NCBI RefSeq assembly: GCF_015706575.1 | Contig: NW_024037064.1 | Coordinates: 7,355,606 to 7,419,605, forward strand | Origin: Patiria miniata | Taxonomy: Eukaryota; Echinodermata; Asteroidea; Valvatida; Asterinidae | Length of the DNA: 64,000 bases | Direction: 5' to 3' | Shown here: positions 1-12,178 of the stretch, one piece after another | How the letters are laid out: every line of letters starts with the position of its first letter | Position numbering within the stretch: the stretch's first letter is position 1 | Notes under the pieces: model-generated | The model's input: only the letters and a program-made list of their open reading frames with translations | Told to the model about the DNA's origin: nothing | The model's database searches: none | Position numbers and translations under genes: made by a program

Positions 1-40
1 TAGACAAGAAAAAAAAGTCATCATGCATGTAAGATTAAAA

Positions 41-46
41 TTTATT
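41..46 (-). terminator. Candidate poly(A) signal of the TRIM gene
   Basis: AATAAA on the minus strand (tttatt on plus), about 280 nt downstream of the TRIM stop codon at 325. It is the canonical hexamer in an expected place. A cleavage site cannot be seen. Confidence 0.5.
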
Positions 47-324
47 ATCCCCAAATGAAATTAAATCAAATGTAACTGTAGTCAATACACTGTTTATATA
101 AAGCTTTGTATAGTAACATAATGTAATTGATGCACTGTTTATTTAAGAATTTGTATAGTACATTGGTTCACATCAGAGGGATCTGGCAGTTTGGCTTTTT
201 GAGGAGAGATGTGATATGAGTGCGACATGAATGTTGATTGGTGCTGGAATGACTGGACAATTTCATCCTCAACATTTGCTGTTGGGATGATGATGATTGC
301 TAGTCAATGTCATGTTGGATGACA

Positions 325-3300
325 TCACACCTTGTGATATATCTTGATTGAGTAGTGGTCAGCCACTGCCAGCTGGCCCTCTGTTGTGAATGTCATTCCA
401 CATGGGTAATGCAGACCCTTAGCCAGGCAATCAAGAAACCTGCCATCTAGGTCATAGTGGTGAATATGACCAGTGCCAAACCTACCTTCGTCCACTGCAA
501 GGTAGATGCCTGAGCTGTCACAGCATACACCATTGCAGTACTCCACTGACTTACCATTAATGGTTGGTTTGATGGTGGCATTTGTTGTACCATTGCTATC
601 AGCAATGTCCACTTTGTTTGTGTCCCATCCACTGACCACAACTCTATCAGCGTCGTCATCAACAGCCAGGTAGTGAGGTGGAGTCTGCACTGGTATGGTG
701 CGTAGGATCTCACCATCAGTGGGTTTGTGTTCAGTCCACACCATATTGTCGGTGTCGCCTACTAAGATGCTATTCTTTGTTACTGCTAGACTCGATAGGT
801 TCATTTTTGTCTTGTCTACCTGATGCTTCACCGTTGGGAACTGCGTAACAAGAGTGTTGTCCTTCATGTTGAACACCTTGACATACTTGCTTCCAGCTTC
901 CAACACAAGCAAGCGTTGCTCAGGATTGTGGATGGCTGCAACTGCCAGTGGATCTGTGGGTAAAGAAGAACTCAAATGTAACATACATTGTATGCACAGT
1001 ATATAAATGCACTGGCACTATTCTGAGTCCCCATGAAATATAAATACCTATGATAACCGACCTATAATAATGAATACATGGCGTGCCTTAAAGCCTGGTC
1101 ATGTAGAATGAATAGGCCTACATGAACATTGGGCAGTCTTCAACCACCATACATGTGTAATTGTGAATAACTGCAATGTCTTGGAGATACAGTTTTGCAA
1201 AGTCTTTTATAAAGTTGATGCACTCTCTGTGCTATTCGCATTGTTCAAACATCAAAATAGATTAGTCTTATATTTACCTGTATTGTTTTTTTTTTTAGCA
1301 ATAGTAAGGTTGTTCAATTTTCAAATGAAGCATTAATTGACATAAACCCCATTTTTAGTCATCAAATAATTGTATAATAACAAACTGAACAATAACAATT
1401 TAGTTCTTGCAAACTTTAAGACACCTTTCACAAAATGTTCCAAGATTGGTGCGTACATCATAAACTAACAACTGGAAAAAAGAAAAGAAACTTGAAGCAT
1501 AATTTTATTTTGTAATTTAAGGTCAAAGGTAATTTCATAACGCATTTTTTCTGTGCATCATGGTATGATTTTGGTTTTATTTTATGAATCAGGGGCCATT
1601 CAAAGAGCTTTAATATGATGAACAATTTGGCTTTGTATTTGCTATAGTTTTGGAGATACAAGTATTGAAAGTTTGGAGGTCATGCTAATTAGTCAAAAGT
1701 TCGTTGAACTGTATCTCAGAATCTAACAAGCCAAACTACAAAAAAAAATATCAGTTCTGGGGGTTTCTCATACAGGCCAATCATCACACCAAATCGTTTC
1801 AATCTGTGAGGGTCGGGCCCAAAATCGTGTTGAATTGACACAGAATGACACATCTTAAGAGTGAAAATTTTGACCCCCAAAATTTGTTCTTGCAAGAGTA
1901 ACACAAACGGCCAATTTGTCAAGGATGGTTTTGTAGACGTTTATATCCTATTTTTAAATGCTCTTTGTAGCCCAATTGGGTGCTTTCCAGGATGTAGTGT
2001 TCCTCTAGATCACTTTTAATTTGATATGGTGGTGTCATTGTAACGGTCACCATTTTTGACACGTTTTAGTACAACAGTGCATGTTTGTACAAAGTTTTGT
2101 CTTCATACCTTGACCCGTTACGGAGTAAATCCATTTTTTTTAACTCATGCTGCTTTTAGTATTTTGAATTTGCCTTACTTTAATTTGACCGTCAACCCCA
2201 GAAGGTCAAGCAACTTCATGTGTACACAGGGAAAAAACCATGGTTCATCAACTGATGGTCCATCAGATCACAAAATGTGAACAAGATTTTTGGCTTTGTT
2301 CAGGAGTTATGAATAAAACAAAACGGTCACTTTTTGAAATACAATTTCTTGTAATTTGATACCTGCTGATGTCATCATGACACATTGCCAATGTGGTGTG
2401 AATTAAGTTTAGTTATATGTTAGCAATTTCCAAGGTTCGGCGATACGGTTCCTGAAACTCAATTAATATTGGTTATTATTCAAAAAAAATTTAGACTCGC
2501 AGTTTGCACGTAAAAAAAATATTTTATTTGCTTTGTTTGTTTTTTTTCCGCAAATTTGTTTCATTGAGATTTTGAATAGCTAAATATTATAACATTCTCT
2601 ACATAAAAAATCCTAAAACCGTTTTTAAGCAAAACATATTGTTCATGGCCAAAAAGTGGCACAATTGCTTCACCAAGGTTTACCACGCCCACCTCGGGTC
2701 AACATGTAAATTAAGGTCACAGTAAAACAATCCATTGGTCTTTAACAAAACAAAACAAATTACACACACTAAATAATTACGTTATGTAGGGCAGTAAGAT
2801 GCCTAGGTAAATAACAAGACACAACAATGTAAAGATCACTAATGAATCACTGGTAACTGTACAACCTAATCTATTGGTCTTTAAAAAAACGACATAACCT
2901 TTTACACATGCTAAATACTGATGTTATGTAGAGCAGTAAGATGCTTAATAGGTAAATTACAAGATACAATAACAAGAAGATCACTAATGAATTACTGGTA
3001 ACTGTACAACCTAATCTATTGGTCTTTAAAAAATGAAAAAAAATAACCTTTTACACACACTAGATAATTACGTTATGTAAGGCAGTAAGATGCCTAGCTA
3101 AATAACAAGACACAATAACGTGAAGATCACTAATGAATTACTGGTAACTGTACAACCAAATCCATTAGTCTTCAAAAAACGACATAATAACCCTTTTGCA
3201 TACACTAAATATTAACGTTATGTCGAGCAGTAAGATGCCTAGGTAAATAACTAGAGACACTAATGAAGAAGATCACTAATGAATTACTGGCAACTAAAGA

Positions 3301-5447
3301 ACCAAATCTATTGGTGTTTTAGTTACAAAAAAATTACTTGTTATATACACAAATACAGTGGTAACTAGTCTAGGTAATGAATAGATAATAATAACGTTAT
3401 AATCACCGGATATTCGTAGAAACTGTAAAACCAGAAGAATTGGTGCTTCAAAAGTGAAATGAACTCCTTTTGTCACCACCATATAAAGACGGTTTAAAAA
3501 CATGTCATTTGGTCAAGTGAATATATAGTGATCATAACGCGATTCGCACTAGTTATAAAAACCTTCAGGAATCACATTTCTTTATTCACGTGATTAGTAG
3601 GTAATTTCCAAGTGCCATTGGAACGAGAAAACAGTTCCGTTTATAATTATTAAAAATCATGTTATAAAAACGCAAAAATTTAGTTTAAAAACTACCAAAC
3701 CAAAAATTCACTAAAAACTCTCTCCCCAAAACAGGTTCTTTTCCGTTGTTTTGTTTACTGGGTAGAACATTCTACTCACACAGCAGATTGGTTTGTTTGC
3801 AAAGCAACTTCACACTTTTCTAAAGGTTACAGACCCAAAAATAAAAACAATTTTTCTTCCAAACAAACTGAAATCAGTAATGAAATATATAGAAGTTTTG
3901 TTGTAGGTTTTTTTGTGTATGTGTGTGTCAGTGTGTGATTTTTTTTAAACGTAGGCCTACACGTAAAGAAAAAAAATTGAAGTTTTGTCGGGAGAACAAA
4001 ATCAAATTTGTTAGAGAGCACTGCCAGCACATCAATTCCTTGCCAGTAGTTTATTGTTTTTCATTCTAAGTTGTCAGATCTGCATGTGCACATGGAAGAC
4101 TGACTTATAATTTCCACACAATTATGAAAGTTTGTGTTGATGAACATGTGCATGAAAGAAACTTACTTGATTTTAGGGGAATGGTTCCCTTGTGTTGTCC
4201 CTCATTGCTGCAGATGACCACTCGGTTGTTCCACTTGTCTGCCACACCAATGTTACCAGGTTGAGTAGCAATAACATCCCAAGCCCCATTGAACTGTCCT
4301 CGACCACTTCCTCTTTTACCAAACTCACGACACATCTCCCACTTGCCTTTGACTGCCAGCTTGCCCAGATTGATGTCACCAATCTTCTGACCCGGGGTGA
4401 AGCTCAGATATAAAAGCTTGGGATCAATCTGGGGAGGATTTTGACTCTTGAGTGATTTCAAGTCTTTACTGATGATAGGGTATAGCGACAAAAAGTCACT
4501 GTCGGATGCAGTGTTAATGATTTCCTGGGATGTCCCTAGTGAATGTTTTTTACTTTCAAGCATCATTGTCAGTGTTGACTGATGCTCATCATATGATTTG
4601 TTGCGATCCTGCTGGAGTTGTTTGATTTCTGCAATCATCTTTGTCTCTTGAGTTGTTATCTCAGCTCTCATTTTATCCGCTTTGTCTTTCACAGCTTTCA
4701 CAGTCTTTGTGACGTTCTGTGTAAACTTCTGCTTAGCTTGTGATGAAGTGGCCAAAGCTTTTTGAAGTATTTTTATGCCGGTGGTGACATTTGGCAACGT
4801 ATCTTTCAGTGACTGTTTGTATTTGTGAGAAGCCTCTCTAGAGTCAATGTAGTGATGTTTTGGTTCACGGTGGTCCACTACAGTACAATCTCGGCAAATT
4901 AACTCTTCACATGTCTCACAGTAAAACCGTTTCACTTCCCCCTTGTGTTTCTGGCATTTAGACTCATCTTCTGCTGGTGTTTTTTTCACTGTTACCTTCC
5001 CCTGACGAATGTCCTCCAAAGTAGCCACTGTGTGGTTTGATGTAGCAGCAAATCGCAAGTGTGTCTTGCGACAGTTTGGGCAGATATTCTGTGCACAGTC
5101 CAAGCAACGATGCATGGCCTCATTTCCCTCATCACAAATCTCACAGATGACCTTTGTGTTTTCTGAACAAGCCACCTTTTCTTGGAGTGAGACCTCCTCA
5201 ACTATTCCCATCAAATGGAAATTTGTTTTTAGGCCTTGAATGCGTGTCTGTGGGAGTACCGTCTCCCGTCTACATACAGGGCAAGGAATCTTAGGCTGAC
5301 CTGCATACCTGCTGGTGTAGTATTGCTCCAGACATTTCTGGCAGAAACTATGCATGCAATCCAGCACCTTGGGCTGTTTATATTTGTCTGCGCATATGTC
5401 GCATTCAAGATGGGGGCCGATGTTCTTTAGAGCTGTAGCCATTTTAT
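325..5447 (-). CDS. TRIM-family E3 ubiquitin ligase (RING, B-boxes, coiled coil, NHL-like propeller); exons 5447..4167 and 953..325
   Basis: Two coding exons join across a 3.2-kb intron: donor GTAAGT after 4167 and acceptor TTTACCCACAG before 953, with matching phase (TCA A|AT CCA). The start chosen is MATALKNIG at 5442, because a splice acceptor (TTTGTATACAG) ends at 5448, only 5 nt upstream, so the in-frame ATG at 5457 lies in an intron. The protein (about 634 aa) begins with a RING finger (CDICADKYKQPKVLDCMHSF, then CxxC and CPVCRR). Two B-box-like zinc-binding segments follow (CEICDEGNEAMHRCLDC..., then CQKHKGEVKRFYCETCEELI with CRDC and HREPKHH), then a coiled coil of about 130 residues. 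The C-terminus has the repeating pattern of an NHL/six-bladed propeller, starting in exon 1 (GKRGSGRGQFNGAWDV) and filling exon 2. The order matches the TRIM2/3/56/71-like group, in which RING transfers ubiquitin and the propeller binds substrate or RNA. Orthology to a named vertebrate TRIM is not claimed. Confidence 0.93.
2715..3330. repeat. Tandem repeat, about 146-bp unit, about 4.2 copies, in the TRIM intron
   Basis: The landmark GATCACTAATGAA starts at 2834, 2979, 3125 and 3271, giving periods of 145, 146 and 146 bp. Each unit also carries ATTGGTCTTT, ACGTTATGTA and GCAGTAAGATGCCTA. Copies differ by scattered substitutions and small indels in A-runs. The array lies wholly inside the 954-4166 intron. 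The rest of that intron is AT-rich with no further structure that I recognise. Confidence 0.9.
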
Positions 5448-5659
5448 CTGTATACAAAGAGTATTCAAAAAGAAATTGAAATGGTTATAATACAGAGATG
5501 TAACTTCTTTAATACTGCACTGTCTGTGTGAGTTTCATCCGGGCGAAAAAACCAAATTTGATTTTGATCCACTTTCGAACAAGACATCAATTTTTGTGTA
5601 CGTGACAATTTCCCGTCAAATGACTTGTACCCGTAAGCTAGCATTTAACCTCATTCAAA

Positions 5660-5850
5660 ATAACTGACACTCTTTTCTTACCTTCTTTGAATTTCAACCA
5701 AATCACTTGAATACAAATCTTTCCAATTTGACGTAGAGAGCACAAACAGTTGAGGCTTTTGATGGGGCGGATCTGGTAAAGATGGCGCTGGACAAACACA
5801 GCATCGTCATCAAGTCGCGTGACATGGTTTATATATAGAGCTTGGGATTT
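5660..5850 (-). promoter_or_regulatory. Candidate TATA promoter and noncoding first exon of the TRIM gene (module copy 1)
   Basis: Read on the minus strand there is a TATA element (CTATATATAAACC, near 5828-5840). About 140 nt further on is a consensus splice donor (CAAAGAAG|GTAAGA, exon end 5682), matching the acceptor at 5448 that precedes the TRIM start exon. A leader exon of roughly 5800-5682 spliced to 5447 is the natural reading. The same block recurs at 5.95, 6.43 and 8.35 kb. The transcription start is inferred from TATA spacing only. Confidence 0.55.
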
Positions 5851-5952
5851 TTGTTTTGCTGCATACATGTACATGTACGTCACACACGTACAGTCTGTAT
5901 TTCTGCTTATCTGTGTACATATTTACTTGACACTTGAGTTTAAATTCAACAG

Positions 5953-6072
5953 AACTGACAATATTTCCTTACCTCTTTTAAATTCCCAGTCAAATCACTG
6001 AAAGACAAAGTATTTTTCACTTTGATGTAAGAGCACAAGCAGTTAAGGCGTTTGATGGGCGGATCTGGTAAA
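5953..6072 (-). promoter_or_regulatory. Module copy 2 of the TRIM leader exon (no TATA)
   Basis: Homologous to 5682-5780: it shares the donor (GAGGTAAGGAAAT, exon end 5973), the GTCAAATCACTG-type segment, the AGAGCACAA..AGTT segment and GGGCGGATCTGGTAAAG. It stops where a 100-104-bp minisatellite begins, so the TATA part is absent. It may be an alternative leader exon or a duplication remnant. Confidence 0.4.
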
Positions 6073-6430
6073 GAGGAGTCTTTGGTTCAGATCCTACTGC
6101 TTGTTTTCTTTTCTATTAACCCTGGTTCGATTCCTGTTTATTCCCAGGTGTGACCTCAGTTATCCTTGAAGGAATTGAGGAGTCTTTGGTTCAGATCCTA
6201 CTGCTTGTTTTCTATTGACCCCTGGTTAGATTCCTGTTTATTCCCAGGTGTGACCTCAGTTATCCTTGAAGGAATTGAGGAGTCTTTGGTTCAGATCCTA
6301 CTGCTTGTTTTCTTTTCTATTGACCCTGGTTTGATTCCTGTTTATTCCCAGGTGTGACCTCAGTTATCCTTGAAGGAATTGAGGAGTCTTTGGTTCAGAT
6401 CCTACTGCTTTTTTCTTTTCTTTCTTGAAG
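6073..6430. repeat. Minisatellite, 100-104-bp unit, about 3.5 copies
   Basis: GAGGAGTCTTTGGTTCAG starts at 6073, 6177, 6277 and 6381. Units also contain ACTGCTTGTTTTC, TTCCCAGGTGTGACCTCAG and CTTGAAGGAATT. The second copy has lost a few bases of TTTTCTTTTCTATT. The array is wedged between two copies of the TRIM leader module, so the duplication and the array expansion may be related. Confidence 0.9.
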
Positions 6431-6645
6431 GAATTGAGGAATCAAGTCACTTAAAGACATTTTTTTTAGAAATTGTTAAAGGTTTTCCACTTTAATGCAA
6501 CGAGTGTGAATAGTTGTAACCTTTAGAGGGGGCGGATCCCAGATCTGAGTCATGTACAGTTCATTATCTTGTTTGTTTGCTGACATGTTTACTCTACACT
6601 TGAGTTTGTATCTTGGACCTGAGTTAGGTTAATTTTTGACTTGCA
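6425..6645 (-). promoter_or_regulatory. Module copy 3 of the TRIM leader/promoter block (diverged)
   Basis: Shares with the 8.35-kb copy the segments GGGGGCGGATCCCAGA, GTACAGTTCATTATCTTG and TTTGCTGACATGTTTACTC. Compared with copies 1 and 4, the portion carrying TATA and the CATCAAGT..GTGACATGG segment is deleted. No intact donor is visible. It is probably a decayed copy. Confidence 0.4.
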
Positions 6646-8205
6646 TACGTGTACATGTACACGTGCACCATCAGGTTGCAGACTACTTAAATAAACTGCC
6701 ATAGACCCCAGTGATAGATACCCCCACTTCCAAAATTCAGGGGAAAATACTCACAACTCTCCAAGGTGTTTAAACCACATCAAATTAAAACTGATTTTGT
6801 CATCTTTCATTTTGTGTTCAATTTTGTTGTGGTAATACGATAACTTTTGTGAGAAATGTCCATCCAAAGATGATCACTTCCAAAAGAATAGTCCGGAAAC
6901 CCATCGCCATTCTGAAAACTGATGCCTATGCTGTATTGCAAAATAGAGCAATTTTAGGGCTTAATTCATCTAAATTAAATAGAAATACAAGCTGGCAGTC
7001 CTGTTCACGGCTTCCACCCTTCTTTAACCTTCAAGTTCATGGCCCACAAAATGCTCTAATAGCAAAAAAATTGAGGGCGTGCAAATCGTGATTTGGCCGG
7101 CCTAGGCATTTTGGGCCTATTTACTGGCCTGCAACCATCAGTGTCCATACATATGTGCATTGTACATGTCATTCCAAACTTGTTTCATCAAATGAGGTGT
7201 TAATACATGTACCTGTGCATACTTGTTCCTTCCATTCTGTGACATAATGGACTCATTTAATCTCTCATTTTTTGTTCTGTTTGTAAAAAGCCCAATGAAC
7301 AAGTTTGGATTTCTATAGAAGGTGTGAATTCCTTTGACCTAGCTCACAAACCAGCTTCAGTCAGAATTTTCAGTTGTAAAATTGCCAACCTGTCTGAAGA
7401 GTTGTTTCATGTCAATCTTTCATATGAGTGTCCACAATCAAAACTTGATTGTTTCAACTTGATTGGACTTGGGAGTAAATAACCAAAGTCTTTTAAAATC
7501 CGTACCAGGACCATTGCCATAGTAACAGGGCATGTGTTTTGCGATTTTTGGCCAATTTATGGGCTCACTGCAACTACATTTTGGGCCAATTTACAGACTC
7601 GCTACTAATATGTTTTGTTGCTTTCTTTTGAAAGGCCACCCAGCCTGAATGCAAACCAATGTCACAACATTAACTATATCACTACACAGCCTCACCCTTA
7701 CATGTATGTACATTGCACTTCTTAAAATTCATGCATCTTTTAAGCCCTAATATAGCACATGTTTTCACAACTTGAAAAGTTGCATTTTGAACTCCATTTT
7801 CAACCCCCCCCCCAAAAAAATGCAAGTTGCCAGCTGGGCACTCAGAATACTTTGCTGTTGGCTGTGATGAGATCTTTTTATAGTTTTATTTTCATATTTG
7901 GGGAGAACATCTTGAGTAACTGTGTACTCTTTCTGCAGCATCAATCCAGAAATGATTTTAAAAAAACCTATGTTGAGGTTTTTCCTTTCTTTCTAATTCA
8001 AATTGAGTATCAAAAGAAAATAATCCTAAATCTTGCAAACTTTTACAAACCCAAATAATTGGTCAATTACTTTCAGATGAGTGCCACCAAATTCAGATTT
8101 CCTTTGCTCTTTTATTAAGAGTTCATTTTTTTTCTGTGCACACTCATAAAAAGTACTTACATGAAATGACTTTTACTTTTTGTTTTCAATAATTGTCTCT
8201 TTCAG
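6646..8205. other. Intergenic stretch without recognised genes
   Basis: AT-rich, with ACATGTA-rich low-complexity patches and short C- and A-runs (7806-7820). Short open frames on both strands lack codon-like structure or recognisable motifs. I see no repeat with clear borders. Confidence 0.5.
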
Positions 8206-8231
8206 GTGATGGTACATGTACACAATAAACA

Positions 8232-11200
8232 ATGAAGATGACACCCAGGTCAGTCAATCCATTTATAATCTTTTTAATAAAACCTTGCATTTAATGTTGA
8301 GTAACTAAAATGAAAATGGAATTGAAGTAACTTTGAACTCTTGTTGTCATTGAGTTCCGACTTGACAAACTATTGATAAAAATAACAAAATGGTTTTGAA
8401 AGTGCTTTCATTTGGAAAATGCAAAGAGTGTGAACAGTGGTAAGCTTTTGAGGGGGCGGATCCCAGAGAGATGGCACTGGCAAACACAGAATCATCATCA
8501 AGTAACGTGACATGGTTTATATATAGAGCTTGGGGAGTTTGGGGGACAAGTGCTGGATGCAACAGACATGTACAGTTCATTATCTTGTTTGTTTGCTGAC
8601 ATGTTTACTCTACACTTGAGTTTGTATCTTGGACCTGAGATAAGTTAATTGGTCTTTTCATATTTGGTGAAATAATCTTTTACAGTTGTATACTCTTTAT
8701 ACTCTTTTTGATTCACAAACTGGAAAAGCCTATCAAATTATGAAAAACAGTCTATCATTATTGACTTAAGCCCTGTCCGCACTGGACTTTTTTTGGTCAA
8801 ACTAACCGAGACTATGGGTACTTTTCCCATTTTAAGTCCAGTGCGGACAGCCTAGGACGTTTTCCTCTCGGTTACTTTTCCTGAGTCCAGCGGTTACTTT
8901 TACTGGCCAACTGCTGCCCAGGAAAACTTCCCGAGCGCCCAGGAAAACTGACCAGGTCACTTTTCCCGAGACGAAAAGTCCAGTGCGGACAGTGCGAGTC
9001 GGTAAAAGCGGCTCAGGAAAGCGTACATCCGGCCCGAGCGCCCTGTTATGCATACAGAGACCGCACGAACCTGCACGTGCAGTGGCCGAACATTTTGTAG
9101 AAACACGCTGCGGTGTATCATCAAGTCCGAGCGGTAAAATATCGTCAAAATATATATTTCAACGGACAAATACATACACAGAGAAGAGAGATCACGTTCT
9201 GAGAATTAATTTGCGGAAATTCTCTTTCTCCACCGATGTATGTTATTTTCTACGATCCAAATTCGTCCTGATACGCTACTGTAGTCATGCACGGAACATC
9301 ATGGTCCGCCGTACGTAGGCCGTAGTCACTGGTTCCTGGCCCACATCATAGCTTCGATTCTGTAAGCATGCGATGGGAACCAACGAATACCGATGGCACT
9401 GCTGCTGCGCGGAACATCGTACAGCAGCATGGCTTTGACGACGTGCATCACAAATGCGACAAAAATTATAGGCCTTTTCGTCAACATTTAGCGTGTCAAG
9501 ATGAAATAATATCGTGTAAACGATTATGTTGTGCATGCAAATGGCGTGTGTCATATTACTGTGCGTATCGGCAGCTGAAAATGTGATCGGCAATTTGTTT
9601 TCTGTGTATGGTGAGTCATTATACTGACACTGTGACAGCTCGGTTACTTCTCCCACGCGGTCTGGGTAAATTTTCCCGTGTCGAAAGTCCATGTGCGGAC
9701 AGTGGTCACATTTGACCATTTCTCATTTTACCATCGTCTCAGTAAAACCTTCCCCCAAAAAAGTCCAGTGCGGACACGGCTATACATTACATGTATTTTT
9801 CTCATTAATTTTGAGTTTTTATAATTTCAATTTTATTTTGAGCAGCTCTCTCATCTCATTGAGCCTTGCTTCGTTGACCAACCGCCACGCCCAGTCCAGA
9901 CACCATGGCAACTAAACAGCCTCAGGCTCCGCCTCCAGCAGCCATTGGTCAAGATCGTCGCTTACCAATTCCAATCAGCAATCAGCAATGAGCGTAGTCG
10001 AGGGCAATGCAAGACACTTGTCAGCTTTGTTGTTGTTGTACCTGTCAGTGATCTGGGTTACCCTGTTGGTTCACCAGGGAGTAGCATCTGGGCTTATACA
10101 CCAGGTAAGCTCAGTTTTCATATACCACACACTTTCATTAGATGCATGAAAACTGACTTTATCTGGAGCATTAAGATAATAGGAGTGTGAAATAGTCCCA
10201 TATTTTCTTCGCTCGGTACTTAAAGATCCTAATTGAAGAACTTAGCTTAAAGATCCTTGTTATTTAAAAAATGTTATAAAAATCAACTCAGAAGGATATG
10301 ATAACATTTCAGTTCAGGCCATGAAAATACAATTTAAATAATAGACCACTGTGATTTCTAAACCCAATGGACATACAGGACATGCAGATCAGCAAAATAT
10401 TAGTTGTCATCCATTCAAGAGAATATTTTCCTATAAATGGCAGATTGTTAATAAAAGTTCTTGTTTTTTCTGAATTTTTCCCCCAGGGAGCAGCGGTGAC
10501 TGGATCCCAAGTAGCAACTTAGAGGACATACCAGGCACAGCAGCTAACAGGATGCCTAACTTCCCCCATCAAGACACTGTCAAGAGAGGATGGCTTCCAA
10601 ATGAACAAGTAAGCATCTCACCCCTCCACCACCCCCACTACACTCAATCAGCATGAGTTCAGGACTTGAAAACAGTTTACAACAACACAAGGCAATTCAA
10701 GTTGGTTCCAGAGTACACACAGTCCTATTCAATTGATTTAGCCCATTCATTGGTGTTACAGGGTAATCCTATACAACAGCACTGCCCAGCTCACAAGTGA
10801 AAGTGAGTCGATCCGTGAGGTACAAAGAGGACTGTAGGCTGGCCCTCTGGGACCAGCACAAACTGAACAGCGATCATTGAGAAAATCAAATAGAGAAATC
10901 AAAACCTCAGCAAGATGTACCTTGTGTATCTCAAGACATTACTGAAATGTCATCATGCTTGCGAGCTCTAACTTTATTGCCCTGGTTATTTCCTACAGAC
11001 ACCTGTCAGCCGGTTTGGTGAGCAACATGAGCCAATGACTGGCATGCATCATAACATGGCCATGGGAGATGGGGGAGGGGTGACAGCTCATGGAATGGCA
11101 GGAACGGTCTGGAACCCTGTAGCCACCATGCAACTTCATGGCACCAATCCAAAGGTGGGTCCTGTCTCAAAGCTTAAGTCCGTGTCAATATTATCAGGCT

Positions 11201-12155
11201 ATATATGTGAGGCATTCTGGCAAAATGAGACGGAATTGGGCACAGGCCGTAGTGGAGAAAAATGAAAAATAATTTCAGATTAATTAATATTCTTATAAGT
11301 AAGTAAAACATGTAGTCTAAAAATCATGGAATACAAGAGTTTTTAAGGAAAGATAATTGGCATCTTTCATTTTCACAAATACAAAACTCGAAACTTTACA
11401 GGCCTTTTTCTTAGTGTTTTGCCTTTTTGACATGTGGATAAATGTGAACTTTAAAGTGAGCCATAACTTGTCAACAAAATGTCTGATGGGAGTGCAACAA
11501 ACAGTATTGTAAGGAGAATTTTATTCTCTTTCCTAATACCTGCAAACCCTCATTTCAACCTCTGCCCAGTTCTGTCTCATTTTGCCAGAACGCCTCACAT
11601 ATATGGTCGTCAGTAACACGTGTCTATCAGCCGCTTTCATATCGGCGCATTATTGCTAGTGCAGCAATTGGGAGACAGTCTGAAAATCTGTCATTATTTA
11701 TGAACATAAATTCCTTGAGTGTTTACTGCAAAATCCTTCTTCAGGCCAAGTTCAATGTGTTCCTGATGTAGTGTGAATGCCCAGTCTTTGAAGTTGTTAA
11801 ACGTTAAAGGTCTAAAGTGGCTGCTCAGAAAAACTAAAATATTTCCAGAGAAACAGAAGTGTTAAGGCGTGTTGATTCAGAAACAAAAGAATTCAATATT
11901 CCCATAAATACCACTTTTCATTTTGCAGGGAGAGGCCCTAAAAAGTTTGTTGACATGAACTACACGTTCTAAAATAAAAATTTGCACAACAGCATTGCAT
12001 GTAGTTGGGATCAACTACCCTCAGTCACCCAACAAACAATCCTCATTTTTTGACTTAATTTTTTTTTAATATAAATGAATAAATTTATTAATTTGCAATT
12101 TTGTCTTCTATTTTCTCAGGTGTGGGGAGCATCACGGAGCCAGTCAGTCATGTGA
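8232..12155 (+). CDS. Small gene of unknown function; exons 8232..8248, 10049..10104, 10487..10608, 10999..11154, 12120..12155
   Basis: I do not recognise this protein. Five segments join with consistent phases and clear signals: acceptor CTCTTTCAG (8205), donor CAG|GTCAGT (8248), acceptor GTACCTGTCAG (10048), donor CAG|GTAAGC (10104), acceptor TTTCCCCCAG (10486), donor CAA|GTAAGC (10608), acceptor TTTCCTACAG (10998), donor AAG|GTGGGT (11154), acceptor TATTTTCTCAG (12119). The sum is 387 nt, or 128 aa: MKMTPSDLGYPVG..., rich in Gly, Pro, Met and Trp, with no membrane segment, ending VWGASRSQSVM. The three downstream exons are well supported. The 5' end is less so: an ATG in strong context (CACCATGG, 9904) begins another Pro-rich frame that could serve as an alternative first exon spliced to 10487. 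A poly(A) hexamer lies at 12822. Confidence 0.5.
8345..8650 (-). promoter_or_regulatory. Module copy 4 of the TRIM leader/promoter block, with intact TATA
   Basis: On the minus strand, CTATATATAAACCATGTCAC at about 8512-8531 matches module copy 1 almost exactly, followed by the same TGATGATGATTCTGTG and GGGATCCGCCCC segments. The donor found in copies 1 and 2 is not conserved here. The plus strand of this block would also lie inside the first intron of the small plus-strand gene model. Confidence 0.4.
8770..9780. mobile_element. Non-autonomous DNA transposon, about 1.0 kb, piggyBac-like ends (copy 1)
   Basis: Terminal inverted repeats GCC(C/G)TGTCCGCACTGGACT open and close the element. TTAA precedes the left end (8766-8769), and the diverged TATA follows the right end (9781-9784). 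The motif GTCCAGTGCGGACAG recurs internally near the left end (8836 and 8978). An inverted relative lies at 49.88 kb, where TTAA again flanks the homologous end. Frames inside show no transposase. The piggyBac assignment rests on TTAA only. Confidence 0.7.
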
Positions 12156-12178
12156 CATGAGGACACCTCTCCATCCAT

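Noticed and set aside
2715-3330. CRISPR array
   Set aside because: The 146-bp units are contiguous, without unique spacers, in a eukaryotic intron.
4105-4166. Extension of TRIM exon 2 to the stop at 4105
   Set aside because: The GTAAGT donor after 4167 and the phase-matched propeller exon at 953 explain the coding sequence better. The extension is intronic.
9285-9719. A 144-codon minus-strand frame in the piggyBac-like element
   Set aside because: Not conserved as a frame in the copy at 50 kb and has no transposase motif.
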